A stretch of DNA of 64,000 bases from positions 61,427,543 through 61,491,542 of the forward strand of contig NC_066314.1 in assembly GCF_022539315.1 (NCBI RefSeq). Direction: 5' to 3'. Origin of the DNA: Serinus canaria (lineage: Eukaryota; Chordata; Aves; Passeriformes; Fringillidae). Below, one piece after another: positions 26,588 to 42,625 of this stretch. The first letter of the stretch is position 1. Every line of letters starts with the position of its first letter. A program made the translations under genes and the position numbers. The notes beneath the pieces were generated by a model. That model was not told where the DNA came from. It ran no database searches and worked only from the letters and a program-made list of their open reading frames with translations.

Positions 26588-29500
26588 CAGTCAGAGCAGG
26601 GCAGACCTTTCAAAGCGTTCTGCAGAAATGCCTGGCCACGCTACCGACCAGCACAGCGACAGCAGCAAATACTACAGTGTGGCACAGCTCCAAAATGCCA
26701 GGCAAGGCAACACAGGACCAAGGAAATGCACTGCTCCTGGTGGGGAAGGAAAAACCCAACCATGTGGATCTCTGAAAAGGAAAAAGTGTGGAGGAAATAT
26801 CATGGAAGTGGCCATTTCACGGGATACTTGAGCATACCTGTGGCTCTAAAAAGCTCAGTCAAAGTTTGCAGCCATCCCCACTCCCCCAGACCTCACTTTC
26901 CAGGCAATTTGATCTGTGTGATACAGCAAGTCAGGGACATTTTCTGCCAAAAACCAAGCACTGGGCTCTTCTTTCTGTGCTGTCACTGTGCTCCTGTGAC
27001 ATCCCCTTCCAAAAGCAGTGACTAGAGTTATATCCTGCACACAGAATTCTTACACAACTTCAGATGTCATTTTGTGGGCAGTAATCAGATCCTGTAGCCC
27101 CAGGCTAAGATAAAAGTTGTGAGTGTGTCTAGGAGCTAGAACTCAACAGCTGCTCAAAGGCACACACCTTGAACTGGAAATGAACCTCTTCAAATCCCAT
27201 GTAAGACCAAACCCAGGCTAGGGCTGCAAGGAGTGATCTGTCTGGCCGTCTAGAGCAACTCTGACCTTTGCCATCCTCTGTTTTCATCTGAACCAATCTC
27301 TCATATCCCGGGTTTGCTGCTGCTTTTTCTCTCTCTGACTTCTACTTTGCCTGCCCTTCAAAGCCTGAGATGGCCATCAAGGTGCTAGGAAAAGATCCTG
27401 ACAACTTAAATGGGGCAGACATTGCTGCACTCCTAGAGCTGCTGGAAAAGCAGCTGGCAATTCCTCCCTTCTCTGATAAGGGGGCTGGAGGCTTGGGTTT
27501 GTTCAAGGGCTACTCAACAGCAGCTCCCCACCAAAGTGGCCCAGGGTGGAGGCTGTCAGCTGTGTCTTGATGCTTAGCTGCCACACTGCAGATGGATCCT
27601 CTTCCCAAGGCACGAGCTATCCCCCCATGCACACACAAACAGCAAATCCACTGCAACACTTCCTGCTCATCACTACCATTTCCCATTTGAGCAGCAATTC
27701 AACACATGCTTTAACACTACCAATGCTCTGAAAGCCAAGAGGGCCATTCACATAAACTTAATCTTAGTTACTCTTGCTGGATCATAGGTACTGATGCTGG
27801 AAGGTAATTCTCTAAATCCAATGTAAATGTTTGAAGTTCATGCCCAAAGGATTTTTGTAGACATAAACATACAGATTAAAAACAAGCAAGACGTCGGGAG
27901 CTTTTTACTACCTCCTAAAGTAGCCAGGCACATGGATATTTTATCTCTCCTTTTGGATCTGCTTTCTTCCAAGGGTACAGTTCAGGGACTTCATACAGAT
28001 CAGAGGCAGAGTTCAGGCTAGCACTGACAATTTCATTAGAAGGAAAAAAAAAAAGAATTGTGTTTTCTTATATTCTCTACTCTTTTATTGCTACTTTCAA
28101 AATGAAGAACAGACCCTACCAAAGTGCTAAGGGCTGAAAACATAACTCTAAATAATACAGGAAACTCAACTTTGTGCCAATCCATTTTTATCCTCTCTTT
28201 GTGTCCATAACAAAGCTGAGAACAAGAGCCAAACAATGGAGAAGAAAGAATAATTTCAACATAATTTTTTTTGCTGAAAGTAACATCAGCAAAAATAACA
28301 AGAATCCATTCAAAGACAGAATCTTATCTTCCAACACAGTTAACATGCCTTTCTTTCTGTCCCTCATTATATATCTTACACATCAAGCTGTACTTTGACC
28401 TCCTTACAAAGGAATACATTTGGAGCCACCACATCCCTGTACCCATATTGGCATTGCTAAGTGAAATCCAGCCCATAGTGCATTCTCTTCCTTCCTCCCT
28501 CACACACCTGCCAAGAGGAGATAGGTTATCAAATGAGCCTCCAGAAAAGCATTTCCAGAAACAGCAACTGACTACCTCCTGCTCTTGCTTGTGCTCATGC
28601 ACCCCTTCAGAATTCAGTCCTCTAATTTAACAGGCTAACAATGACATGAGTTGTGTTTTTGACAGCTATGGGGATGAGATCACTTAGATAAGCTTTATTT
28701 CTGATACAGGCCATCACCATTCCTTCCTTTTACCTACTGAAATCAACTGGCAATATTTCATCATTAATTTTTAGCACAGGAGCCAGCAAATTCATCTAGC
28801 CTCAGCTGAACCTGTTTACATTTTAGATTTCATCTGCCCCTCTTAATACTTTTGTGAGCATCAAAGAAATACTCCATTTTCCTCCTGGATTACTATTCTC
28901 TGTTTGCAGTCTCCCACTGGCAAGTAAAACACTCTTAAAACTAAATATATTGAGACTTTTCTTAACTCATCAGATGCTCCTTCTCCCTGCCACCCCCCTC
29001 CCAGACTTTGAGTGCAAAGCTCAGCATGGGAGCAACTATTGGAAACACAAATTCTTACCCTGGTGAATCCAAAAAAGGCCATCAGCTTTCCTTCTGTACG
29101 CCAGCTGTCACAGCAACACGTGTGCTACCCCTCATTGTCATATGCACTGCTACACCCTACTACCCCTTTGTTCAAGGGCCTCAGCCACAAAAATCTTCGT
29201 GCACGAGGTGCTGTAAACACAGCAAGCACAGCATTCCAGGAGAACAGCACAAGGAAAAGGGTACAGACACATCTAGACTGGAGTGCACAGAGAGAAAACA
29301 TGGTGTTGCTCAGCAGCATTACCACAAGCCCTCCAACTATCCTGTGTGCAGTTACAACTCAGAGCAGTGCAGCTCCTCCTGATGTCAGCTGAAACACTGC
29401 TAACTTCTCCTTGTCTGCCTCTAGGTGAGCACAACCATCAGCTGCTAGAACACACAATTCTCCTTATCCTCAAAAGGCTTCAGCTGGTGACCTTAAGCTG

Positions 29501-30289
29501 TGTAAGTCACTAGAATTATCTGAAAACTGCCCCAAGCTTCTCACAAAGGTAGAAATTCAGTGATGACAGTATAAAACTTTCAGCAGTTTTCATGTCTTAG
29601 CAGGCCTGGGGTATTATACTTGCTTTTGAGAACTTGAGCTACAAATGGCAGTGGTTGACAAAAACCAAAATAATGACAAGAAGTTAACCCAACTCTTTGA
29701 ACCATAGAATTTTCAATTCAGAGTCACTTCAGTTAGATTCAGATCAATTCCACCATGTCTGCCCTGCCTCTTTCCCTGAGCAGAAGCCTTTGGAGACAAA
29801 CACTAGATTTGGTAGTGGGTAGAAGCCTGCTACTTTCTGGCTAATGCAAAGCAGCAGAAGCAGGAACAGAACTGGACATCCACCCAAGTACTGTCCCATG
29901 CAGTCACAAAGGTAAAACAAAAAATTAAAGGTAAAGCAAAATGACTCATGTCTGTGCAGGTAAAACAATGTCTGCAATTACCTTTGTCCTTCAATAGGCA
30001 AAAAGAAAAGGTCAAGCTGCCACTTAGGGACTCACAGATTACCTTCCAACCCATTGCAGGAGAAGGATACTGTCCTGATGGAAATTGGCTATCTCTGGCC
30101 TTGAAGGCTCCAAATAGCAAGAAGGGTAAAACTTCATCTTCTTTCTTCCTACACCTTTCCTTATATGGGAAACAGCAACTTCCAGGTAAGGGGATTCCTC
30201 CTCTGCCCCTCCCTCTCTCAGTTCCTAGAGCCTCTGCCTTTTTACTTCTTCCTCTTAAAACTGTGAATCTCTCACTGTGTGTGACAGAT

Positions 30290-30314
30290 TATATGTATAT
30301 AGATATAGATATAA
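30290..30314. repeat. TA/GATA-type simple repeat
   Basis: A short run of TATATGTATATAGATATAGA followed by TATAA, a degenerate (TATAGA)n. Confidence 0.7.
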
Positions 30315-33300
30315 TTTGTATGGATGCCTTTCTTGTGCATTTCTTTTTTCCTTGTAAAGCACCAAAGAACAACTCCTGTATGATCTAGCCTGAAAAGCAA
30401 AGGACATCTCCTTGACTGTCCCTCTGAAACAGGTAACAGCTGTGGCTATAACTCAGCTTAAGTCAGGCCACAAGATTAGTGTTTTTCAAGCAAGATAACC
30501 ACTGTCAGCTGCTTGAGAGTTACTCCTTTCACCCAGCATGACCTAGAGTAGGAGGTGGCTGCTGAGCCCCCACCTGAGAATAAGGTGCTTTTACATGAGC
30601 TTAGGCTCATTTGAGGCATCAGTGCAGCAAATGGTTTGAGAAGACAGAACCTGGGGACTGGAGTCATGTTATTCAGGGGTCTGAAGCTGGGGAACGTATA
30701 ACCCTGTATTGGTTGCGGTATCTTCAGGTAATTTTTCTTTTCTGGTAATGACTCATTCATTTATAAACCAACACCAGTCACTTTTCTAATCTCATTGCTA
30801 ATAAGCAGCAGAGCAGAAATACTTTCTAACCAGAAAATGCTCTTCAGTGTAATTCAGCTTTTCAGCACTGCTGTGCTGGGGCATAAAACTTGTGAACCTA
30901 ATGACTGCACAGGCATCCACAGTAAGCTTTCTCCATGTTACACTTACATCTCTTACCTGCACTGAGCAAATGTACAGGGGGAGGTAAAAAGCTGATAGGA
31001 TTTAAATAAATGGTACTTGAGCAAAGTATCCCTGAAATCCTGTGCAAACTGTGTTGCTAATGCTTTTTCCTACTCAGGAGAGGATGAGGAGTCTCACTGC
31101 TCATAATTCTTTTATTTTCACACTTGGAGCACCAATCTCATCCCAACAGCCCCTCACCTCCTTTTGCTTCTCAGCAGCCACCTCTGCCCTTGGCCAGCTA
31201 CTGCCCTGACCCGAATACACTGAAATAAATGTAGGAAGACATGGAAAATGCTACTAGTGTATGAGTGTGACTGCAGTGCACTCTGGTCACCTATTGCTGG
31301 AGTTACATCTGTGGTCCCCATACCACTGCTCCTATCAGCTGCTGCTGCTGTTTTGGCATTGGAGCTGAAAAGAAGAACACCCTCTCCCTGCTCTGCTTCC
31401 TTTGCACTGGGTGAGGAAGTGACTAGAGTGGGAGGAGAGAAAGGAGGCAAACACAAAACCACTGAAGTAAGCAGCTAGAAGCAGAGACCAAACTTTATGC
31501 TTTTCATACATGGGCAAACAGGTGGCTCTGATGGCAGCTGGCTCTTTGTAGCCCTGTGAGTTGTACCTTCACTCACATTGTCACTGCAGCTGCTTGTCCC
31601 CACACTGAGCTTGGTCACATCCCAGCCCCTGAGCTGAGCACAGTATCTTTACCAAAACACTGTGTGTATTTTATGTAGTACAGAGATGGAGTCTGAAGGG
31701 CTACAGCCAATTGCTGCAATAGGAGGGGTTTGATTTCTTGTAGGTAAATAGTTCTTTTTAAGTAAAACAAGCTGGCTATTTGTACCTGTTTCAGGCTTGC
31801 CCTGGTACAGTAAATACAAGAGTGACCTTGATTTTTCACATCATTTCACCAGGCTGCTGCCTTAACAGGACTTACTGTGCTTATAAAGCTTAAGAGAAGA
31901 AAAATAGACAGCAGGAAATCCTGTGACAGGCTTGTTTTGGTGGTGATGAGAGAGAAACAGTAGCAGAAGAAGAAAGGGAAAAACCAACCCACCAGAAAAC
32001 CCATAAACCAACACCTGTAGCCAACCTACAAGTGGGGAAAGTGTGACTTCCAAGCCACTCCCTGATCCTCACAATGTTACTGAAATTACTCTGAGAGCAA
32101 GTGCAAAGAAGGTAGAGATCAGTTTAGGATTCTCTGCTGGGTTTAAAAGGTTTGTGATGTTCTTGTTAGGAGTTCCCAGATAACTTCAGGTGGTAGTATA
32201 CAGACTGGTAAAAAGTGTTTTTTCACACTGCCTCCTCTCTGCAGGCCCTGAAAGAAAGCACACAGGAACTCCTCCTTACCCCATTTGAAGGGTTATTTGT
32301 TTCCAAACTGTAAGGTATTGCTTCTGGGGAGGTCAGCCTCAGCACGGGACTGCATGGCACTGGGTGGTGCCAATGGCCACAGAGGGAAGGTTTGCTTAAA
32401 TGGGTTGGTTTTGGAGTAGAGGGGGTGGAGGGAAAGGGGAGCACAGCTCTAAAATCATGTCCCTCTGGAGGTGGAGAAGGATGAGGTGAGTTACCCTAGT
32501 TTGGGCAGGACCTGTGTTAGACCACTGAGCCCTGGTCAGCAGACACATCACCATGGCTCTGCCCCTGCTCCTGTTCCCTGCCTGCACAGCACAGCCAGGG
32601 TTGTGGGCAATGCCCCTGAGAGTGAATGGGGCTGCTTGCATCCAGAGGACTGCCTTTCCCTTTGTGGGGATCACTGATGAGTTTAAAAGCTGCAGCAGCC
32701 TTGGGAAAATGACATTTACCTTTTTCTCCCAAGTTTAGTTTGCTCTTTTACACCAGAACCAGAGCCCCTCACCTGAGGGATAGCACCAGCTGATGGAAGA
32801 GCAGTGCTTCCAACCCTGGTGCCTGCCTCTGGCTGTGCTCACATACTCATCTCTGATCCAAAACACCCTTAATGAATTGATCCCTGCCTGTGGACACGGA
32901 GCTTCCTTTCTTTCCAGCCACCAGGACAAAACTGAGATGTGCAGGAGTAATTACTGTCAGTGCCCCATCTTTGCCATACAGGAGCTGTTTCCAGAGAGAG
33001 GAGAGGGGGCTGAAGGGATTGGCTTAGCACTCACTTGTGATATTTGATTTTCCACCTCTAGGACACAGATGAGGTAAAAGGAAACAGCATGAGACTTCTC
33101 CCTTCTTTGGTCTACCAGAGCCTTCTCTTTGCTGGAGAAAGGCTCCTTGTCAGGTTCCTTGCAAACAGACCTTTGTTACAAATCTTCTTGGGCCTGGAGG
33201 CACGTAACTGGGCACATTTTATTCCCTTGGTTAATAAACAAACAGAGTCCTCCTGTGACAGACAGCCTTTCTGACTCCACACAGGGATGCAGGGCTCCTC

Positions 33301-36300
33301 TGGGAGCAGGGCCAGGAAGGTGCTGTGGCAGCACAGGGAAAGGGGCACATCACCAGCTTTGAGAAGATAAAGAAGGAGCTGGCCTGTCTGCTCAGAGCAA
33401 AATAAAAAATACTTAGGGAAATAGTAAGAAGGTTTCAGCACAGAAAACACTAGGGAGGGTCTAGTCTGAGGAGATTGTTTAGGCTGAAATACAGGTTTTT
33501 CTGTTTTAAATTAGACCCCAGGTAGGGAGTACAGACACAGTCAATCTCCAGTTGGATGCACCATGAGCACAATGTTGGTTTGCCTTCCCTTTTCAGAGGT
33601 GACTTACACACAAAGGAACTTAGCAAAGAACTGTCTTTGCTTGAGCTCTGTAAAACCAAAAACCAACTTGGCCTGACCATCCCAAAGGAGGGTCAAAGCC
33701 AAAAGCTTTCAGCTAAATGTCTCTTGCTTTCCATGACTTGGTAGTCTGGGTACAATAAAGCTGACATTCAATTAACTCTGATGATGGTTTTGAAAAAAAA
33801 ATCCTGTTGAATTTTGATTCCGAAAAAAACAACTTCAGATTCCAAGGGTCCTTGGGAAAGAAATTAACAACTGCTTAAAACAGTGTAGCTTGAAGTCTGC
33901 TTTCCTCCACAAAGGAGGAAATGTCTTCTGCAATATATTGCCAGTTTTGCAAGCCTGCAGTCCTACCAGGGGTGATTGGCACCAAATGAAACTGAGCTTA
34001 GACTTCAGCAATGAACTTTGTGGTTTCAATCCAGTCCCCACAAGAAACTTTCCTCCTCAAACCATCCTGCTCTTTACCTTGGGGAGGCAGAGTCAGTAAA
34101 GCAGTGAATGTTGCAGGTAGGAGTGAAACAGACTGGCAGAACAATGTGGCTCCCACAGCTGTAAACACAGTCAAATCTGAGATAGAGATGTTTTTGCAAG
34201 TCCAGAATGGCAGAGGATTTTGAAATATAAGTGCATTGAAATATAAGTGTTATACAAGGACATAGCAGATGCCAATTCAGTGAGCAAACAAAAAAGAACA
34301 GCCCATCCCTGTGTCATTACAACAGCCTCATTTAAAGGGCAGTTTTGACCAGAATGACACATTTGTGAGTCACACAATGGGGAACAGGTTGTGACTTTCC
34401 TCAGAAATCTACCTTGCTTTGGCTTCCTGTCAGCAGGGCTGAAAGACCAATACCTGTCCTGGGTGGCACAATGTCCACGTGTGGCAGGAGGGACCCAGTT
34501 TAACCTCCTGCATCCCTCAGGACCTGCTCTCACCCAGCTGTGCATGCAGAGCAAGTTAAAAGCCACACCTGCACACTCTGCATGGGCAGTTGACAACATG
34601 CACGTAGCCTTTATGCATGCATGTTTTCATGCAGTGTCTGAAACCAGACTGATAAACACCTCTTCAAACTGGTACTCAGCTTCATTCTCTGTTATCCAAA
34701 CATTTCATCAAAGGCCACTTACCTACAAAGCACACACCTCAACCCAAGCCAGACAAGCCACATACCTTCTGAAAACAGGGAACCAAACCTGAATTTATTT
34801 GCTAATAGTGAAGGGTGACAGCCTTTATTTTATATCTGAAATATTTTGTTAATTCTGAAACTCTCATAAGGTGATTACACCATTAATTAGCAAAACACTG
34901 ACATTCCCGAGGTGCCAACACAGCAGCTGTTTCAGCTGAACAGCAAAGAAAAGCCAAGAGGGCAAGGCAACAAAGCTGGGAGTGCTCCCATGAGCAGCCT
35001 AACTGCTCCAAGCACGCCAACCCATGATAGGGAAGTGCTCCTGTTCCAACAAGGGATGACTTCAACTGTCCCTCCACCACCCCAGCCTCCCAGAGGGCTG
35101 TACCCCCTCCTCCACCTGGGTGCATGAATGGGGGCTCTAACAAAGGGCCCATGTGTTGCAGCCTGAGCCCTCTATTTCTCAGGATATGGGACCTCCCAGG
35201 AAGCTGGTCACACATAGCTGATCAACCCAGAAGGGATCTCTCTGGTCACTCCTTCCTCTGACCCTCTGCAAAAGGGACATCATAGAAACCACCTCAATGA
35301 TCTTCCCTTCCAACTGCAGCATGAAAAGGAAAAGAACCAAAATAAAATCCCAGGAAGATGCCCTGTGATGCAGAGGCTATCACAGCTTTTTGATCCATTA
35401 ACCTGTGACCAGGGCTTCATTTCTAGCATAAGCATGTCTGGCTAAAACTGCCAAGTGCAGAGCCCTGCTCCTGAACTCGGAGCTGGGCAGAACAGCCCTC
35501 CATCATCAGCTTCACTTCCTCACCTTTTCCTTCAGGCACCTCCAGACCATGGCTGCACCACCACAAACCTCCCTGAAGGGTCAGTGATCAGACCCAGGTT
35601 GAGGCAGCTGATGGTAAGGGACAAGATGAAGGACTGTGGTGACCAGGGGGACAGGCTGGGACCCCTCTTCTAAGTAAGAGATGTTTGGAGGGCCACCAGT
35701 GAGGTCCTACACGCACTGGCTAAGGATGTCACAAGAGAAACACTTTGCACCACAGCAAGTTTTGCACCACAGGCTGCAGATGGGTGGGCAGAAGGAGGAT
35801 GATCCTCTTCACAGCACTCCCCCTTTTAGATGACAGCTCTCACCACAGGCTGTGGCTGTGATGTCCTTTGTCATGTCAGGCAGGGCCACGGTGTGACCCT
35901 GCTGGGGCTCATTCCCTTCTCTGGAGGCCTGCAGCAGGCACTGGAGGCACCACAGAGCTGCCCTTCCAGAGAGGGATTCTTGGCAGTGGGGCAGTTCCTG
36001 CAAAGCCCACCTTAGGATGTCATGGTCTGCCTCCCATGGGCTCCCTGCAGTCAGGAGCAAGGGAGAAAGATCTCCTGAGCAGTACTTGTGGCAGCAGATC
36101 TGCCTGGGAGGAGGCTGTATCCTCTTAAGAGGATTGAGAGCTAAATTCTGCTGGACTAAAGACATTTTGATCCCATTTTTGATATTTTTTCATCCTGCTC
36201 TGTCACCTCAATACCATTACCATCCTTCCAGAGTGCATTTGCTTAGAAACATCCCTGGTGGGACAGAAAGAGTTCTGGGTTTGGGGCACCCAGCCCCTGA

Positions 36301-36870
36301 GGGCCCCTGAGCAGTGCCAGCAGCACAATAGCATCTGCCCACCATTCTTCCCACAAGAAACTGGGCCAGGGATCCTGCTCATCTTCAGAGCACGTTTCAG
36401 CAGCAATGGCAAATCACCCATGGAAAGTCTGCAAGCAGCCATGGGGCTCTCTGGTTTGGGCTGGGTTATGCAGATTCAGGTCAAGAAAAAGCACAGAGTT
36501 TGTTTAAAGACATTTTGTCTTCCACGTTTGGGAGAAGAAAATGGGCCTATCATTTACAGGAAGAGGAAAGGCCTTACATTGCTCTGAGGAGGAGGAGGAT
36601 CCTACACACCTTTCAATCCTTCAAAGGATTTGGCCATCACATTCTCAAAAGCAGTGACAGGAAAAAGAAAAAGCAAGCTGTTAATAAAATATGGAAACAG
36701 CTTAGGAATTTGCTTGTTAAAATCCATGATAAAAAACCTCCAGTTGAGATCCAGCCTTTACTTTATAGTCCCCTGTGCTCTGCTTCATTTTTCCCTAAAT
36801 GCATGGGGCACAGGGCTTCTATCTCTCCTGTAGCATGACTTCTTAGAGTCTGAGAGGTTTCACTAGTCTG

Positions 36871-36932
36871 AGGAAACTTCTTCACATCCAACTTAAATGT
36901 GCCATTTCTTGAAGTCATCCCCTTGTCTTTTA
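36871..36932 (-). mobile_element. Probable old CR1 LINE remnant
   Basis: On the minus strand this reads as a diverged form of the CR1 3' segment: a GACAAGGGGATG-like block, then CTTCAAG, then a segment resembling the 'aggttggatat' part (here TAAGTTGGATGTGAAGAAG). The order matches the same segment in the clear CR1 copy at 51940-52020. Divergence is high and the ends are uncertain. Confidence 0.45.
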
Positions 36933-39001
36933 TACTCTAGCAAGCAGAACAAGTGTAAATTAAATGGAAGACACATGAAATCTTTATAAAGCCCAGTGTC
37001 TCCCCTAGCATGAAAGTTCTTTCTTTTTAGAGTGAAAGGGGTCTTTACTCTGTGCTGTATTTTCCCCATCAGAAAATGAAGAAGAACATAAATTTTCCTC
37101 ATGACTTGAATTTAGCTTAATCAGCAGCCCCCTGCTGATGTAATTCAACCCAATGGGATTTTTCTTTTTTTTTTTTTTCCTGGGGAGCTGCTGCCCCTTT
37201 TCCCCTCCTCCCACCAATTCAGGCATGGAAAACAAGGGAGGAATTAGACAGACAGAACTTACTATCTATCAAGCTCCAACTTCAAACTGGGCTGGAATAG
37301 CATTTAAAATATAAAAAGCAAATTTTATGAAGCTTTTTCCTCCCCAGAGACTGCCACAGAAGTATTCCTTGTTTGTCAATGAGAATAAACCATTTTCCTC
37401 TTTCATTTCTGCTTTCTGTCAGATATTTCATTTTGGCTGCCCCTTCTGTATTTCAGCTAGGGACATAGGCTGCTAACACAGAATCACAGGTAACTCAACA
37501 ACAAAATGCCTGTATTATCTTTCTTTTTTTTATCCTAGTCTGTCAGGTAATTGCAACTCTAAAAGCTTTTGCATATTTACCACAGAAACATGTCTCTCCT
37601 GAAGGATGGGACTGTCATCAGGTAGAATATCTTATTTAGTAAGCCTCTTCTAAGGTATAAACTAGGGCTGGGGATTTTTTCCAGGCCTCCTTCAGAGCGA
37701 AGGACAAGCAGATAAAGATCAGCTGCTGCAGTGCTACACTGTCAAAGTTCCTGTTCCTGTGAAAATTAACCCTCTCCAAACTCACAGTACAGGTAGGCTT
37801 TGCCACTGTGAAATTAATGAAGTGGGAAAAGGGTCTGCTGGCAACTCATGCTGGTTTTTCAACCCCAGTTCTCACCATGTAGGAGACAGATTTCTTCTCT
37901 ATTTACAAACAGATCAACTACTCAGCCTTTTTGTAACCCATCTGATGAGCCATGGATGCTGCCAGGACTGATTTTCATTAAATCCATCATGAAGGAGGAT
38001 TGGATTTTCTCTCTTTGCCCCTGTTTCACAGAAATGCAACAACAAAAATGTGGTCTGAACATTTCTAAATTCAGCTGTTATCTAAAGGCAAATTCCCTTC
38101 ACCCCCTTCTCTGTTTCCCCCCACACCTGAAGCAGAAGTAGAACTGCTTTTCTCAGTCCCTACAATGCTAAATCAAGCTGGCTGCTATCAAAGAGAGAGT
38201 CTGAAAACATCTGCAAGAGAGACTTTGTGTCTTGGAGTCAAGACAGAGGGCGAGGATGCCCTGCCAGGGACTATGAAAAGAGGCTGCTCTGATGAAACTG
38301 TTCAACAGGCTGAAGAGGAATATATCTGGTTCACCCATTTCACTTCAGGCATACCTGTGCTGAGGTCACAGCTCCATGCTAGCACGTAACAAAGCACAGT
38401 GAGTGGGAATCAACAGACAACAACAGGTCCTCACTCCAAGATCAAATCACTGACAATACTTGACTGGAGGAGAGCTGACAAGAACCAGCCAGAAGACTCC
38501 CATTGACTCAGAGCCTGTATGAAAACAAACCCTTGACAAACCTTCTTCTGCATCCATGCACTTTTCCTGTGGGCCAGCCTTACACTTGTTAAGTCCCTGG
38601 TTTCATATATGAGTACCGACTGGAAGACACGTTTGAGACTGTTTGATTGACTGTTTGGTTAAAGCAGTTCTGAAACCTATATCCATTGACTTGGAATGGA
38701 AATGTGGACATCCCCTCTCCTGGGAACAGTTCCAGAGAGAACAAACTGATAGAAGTGAAAGGCTTTCTAAGCCGTAATTGGCAAACTCTATTTTTGCAAC
38801 ACTTTATGATTATTTACAAACTTACAGTGGTTTTCAATGCAAGTAAACTCCAAGAGGTTAGGACCATTTTTCTTACCATCAACAAGCTATCCTAAGAGCC
38901 ATCTCTGTTTAGAACTAAGGGATGAATCTCACTCATTTAAATGAATGTAAGAAAATTCCCATAGGTAAAATACTTCTCCTAGTAGTGTTACATGAGCCCA
39001 G

Positions 39002-40130
<1,129 letters not shown>

Positions 40131-42439
40131 AACCACTGTGTCAAGATGCCTTCCCCAGCTTTTTTCATTTGCCCAGTGGCAGGAGAGGGAAATGGGATAC
40201 AGGCTTCAGATACATTACATGCACACACACAAAATGCAACTTCTTCCAGAAATATGTATTTGACACAAGTAAAATATTATGCTCTAAAATAAATCCTTAC
40301 CCCAGATTGAACTATACTAACATTAAAGATTTCTGCTCTCTTGCTCTCCCCCTTTTCATTTTTAATAACAGGAATGTGCATGTTATTTTTACCTCCTCTG
40401 CCTAAAGAGACTCCTATTCCCATTGTCTCCAGGAATATATCTAGCTCTCTGGAAGAACTCATGTCAAATATTGCAAAGTATTCTGACTACAGAAGCCAAA
40501 TCTCAAATCCTCAGGCTCATCCAATCTTAAGTAGTTTGGTGGATCTGACTTAAGCCCTCCACTTGTGTCCATAAAACCACTGTGTAGCTTCTGGCCTGCA
40601 CAGAGTGAAGATGGGACGAGGAGATGATACACTGTGAGCAAATGGAGGTGCACAGATAAAGCTGAGGCTCCAGAACAGAAGAAGATGATGTTTCAGATTG
40701 CTTGCCAACTCTGTGAGTGGGAATTGTGCACAATGCTAGTCTGTGCTCAGGGACACTGGAGATGGGAGTTACACAACATGAGCTTCACTGTGCGCTGTCA
40801 GTGCTCCCAGATTTATAAAATTTTGTTCATCTATTCTTATTCACAGTGACAATACCATCACTGGGAAGCAGATCCCCTGGAAATGAACAGCATTGTTTAT
40901 GAAGCAACATGCACATTAGCATGTGGCAGAATGAGCTCCTAATATAGCTTTATTTTTAAAGGAAAGACAAAAAGCTATTTTAATGCAAGTTTATTTGGTT
41001 TCAGAAGAGTTAATGATCTTCTAAATCTTTTAAAAAAAACCCAGACCACCAAAAAACAACCCCACAACCTCATAACCAAAGTGAAAATAATGCATCACTG
41101 AGACAGACTTACTGAAGGATTCTGAGTAATATTCCACTGAAACAGAAAATGTGCCTATTCAGAGAAGAAAAGATGTGATGCAAGGGGAAGGGGACAGCTA
41201 AGTCCTGACTTGCTGCCAGCTTTCCCTCCCCAGGGTAGGGATAGTACTGCTGGGGCAAATGTTTTGTGAAGAACACAAATCCATGGGGACCTCTGGGGAA
41301 GGAATCAGCACCCGTCAGGAGTTAGAACAGAAAGGCACAGCCTCCTTCGCCCTTCTATCTGTCATCAGTGTTTCTTTTTAATAAACCAGAATGACTAGGG
41401 AGGAAAAAGACAATATGCTGAGCTGGCACCATTGTTGAATTATTAAGCACAAACATAACCTTGACTTGTTTTCAACTTAAAAAAAGTTAAAAGCTGAATG
41501 AATGCTTCAGTAACAAAGCCACAACAAACTCTGCAGTGCACATGGATGACTTCTTCATATGGAGGCATGACAGTATCTGACTTGACCTCCTCATACTTCA
41601 CTAGCCCATGTTCCTCTTCAGAAGATTTTCTCGGGCTCATCTGTACACAGACACACTCACACACATGCATGCATAAACTTACTCCTATAGAAAAATGTGA
41701 ATGTCACTCCTCACTCACAAAGCTCAGTAGTCAAGTTAACAGATCTAAACACACCCAACTCTCTTTTTCCATTTAATTCCCAGCAGCCCAAAGGCCAGGA
41801 GTGGCTCGGGAGAGCCAAAACCTACTATGAGTAACTACTCCGAAGTAACAGGCCAAGCAATCTCTCCACTTTGCCTCAGCACCCCTGCCTTCACCCATTC
41901 TGCAGTGATGAATTTCTGAGGACACAGCAGATGCAGAAGAAAACACCTTCAGGACACACAGGGAAACCCTCCCCAGGCTTGAACGCAGCACACAAAACCC
42001 CACTGATCCCAGTCTAGCAAGGAAGCCCTGCAAACCATAGCATGCTGCCCTCTCCAGACATGACCCCTGTCTCTGAGTGGATTTAGGATTGTTTACTGTT
42101 GTTCCTTTTACCCCCTGCTCCCCCAACCTCCTGGGCAGCAATTTCCAAGGCCCCTAAAACTGTATGCTCAGATGCCCTCCAGCTTCTTGCCCCGCTGGAG
42201 AAGTACCTTCTCTGCTCTCTCCTTTCCACAGGGCAATGATGCTGTCACGAATGCCATGGCATGTGGTGGGTGGTGAGCTCAGAGAACCACAGCAGTGCTA
42301 CTCAACTTGTCATCCTGGACACAAAGATCGTGTGTGAGTGAGCCAAAACCATGTTTGTTTTTCCACTGATTAAGAAGAATCACGGTGTTCCTTCTAGTAC
42401 AGTACTGACCTGCCTGGAGAGAGGGGGTGGTTTGATGTA

Positions 42440-42625
42440 TGCTTTCCCCCTGGACGCAAATAATATGGCAGATGTAATTGGTAACATATTGTGGACCTAG
42501 CAGAGGTGTAATTTATAGTTTTATGGCTTTCATTCCACGGCGTGCTTGAGCAATCTCTCTTCGTAGAAAATGAAAAGGGAAAAAATGACTGACGCAGAAC
42601 AAGGAGAGACGTTCTTCTCGCACTC
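42440..42625. promoter_or_regulatory. Candidate conserved regulatory block in intron 1
   Basis: This AT-rich but CpG-retaining segment has seven CpGs between 42454 and 42620. It contains GCAAATAATATGGC, GTAATTTATAGTTTTATGGC (the TTTTATGG core resembles CDX or posterior HOX sites) and CCACGGCGTGC. It lies about 2.3 kb upstream of exon 2 in transcript order. Conservation is not tested. Confidence 0.3.

Noticed and set aside
26402..27025. 207-codon plus-strand open frame, the longest apart from HIPK2
   Set aside because: The region is GC-rich, with overlapping open frames in several phases. The translation has no recognisable domain, and one frame of this length is plausible by chance in 64 kb.
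35276..35325. Possible CR1 3' end (CATAGAAACC...CTTCCCTTCCAAC)
   Set aside because: The order of words does not follow the CR1 consensus on either strand.
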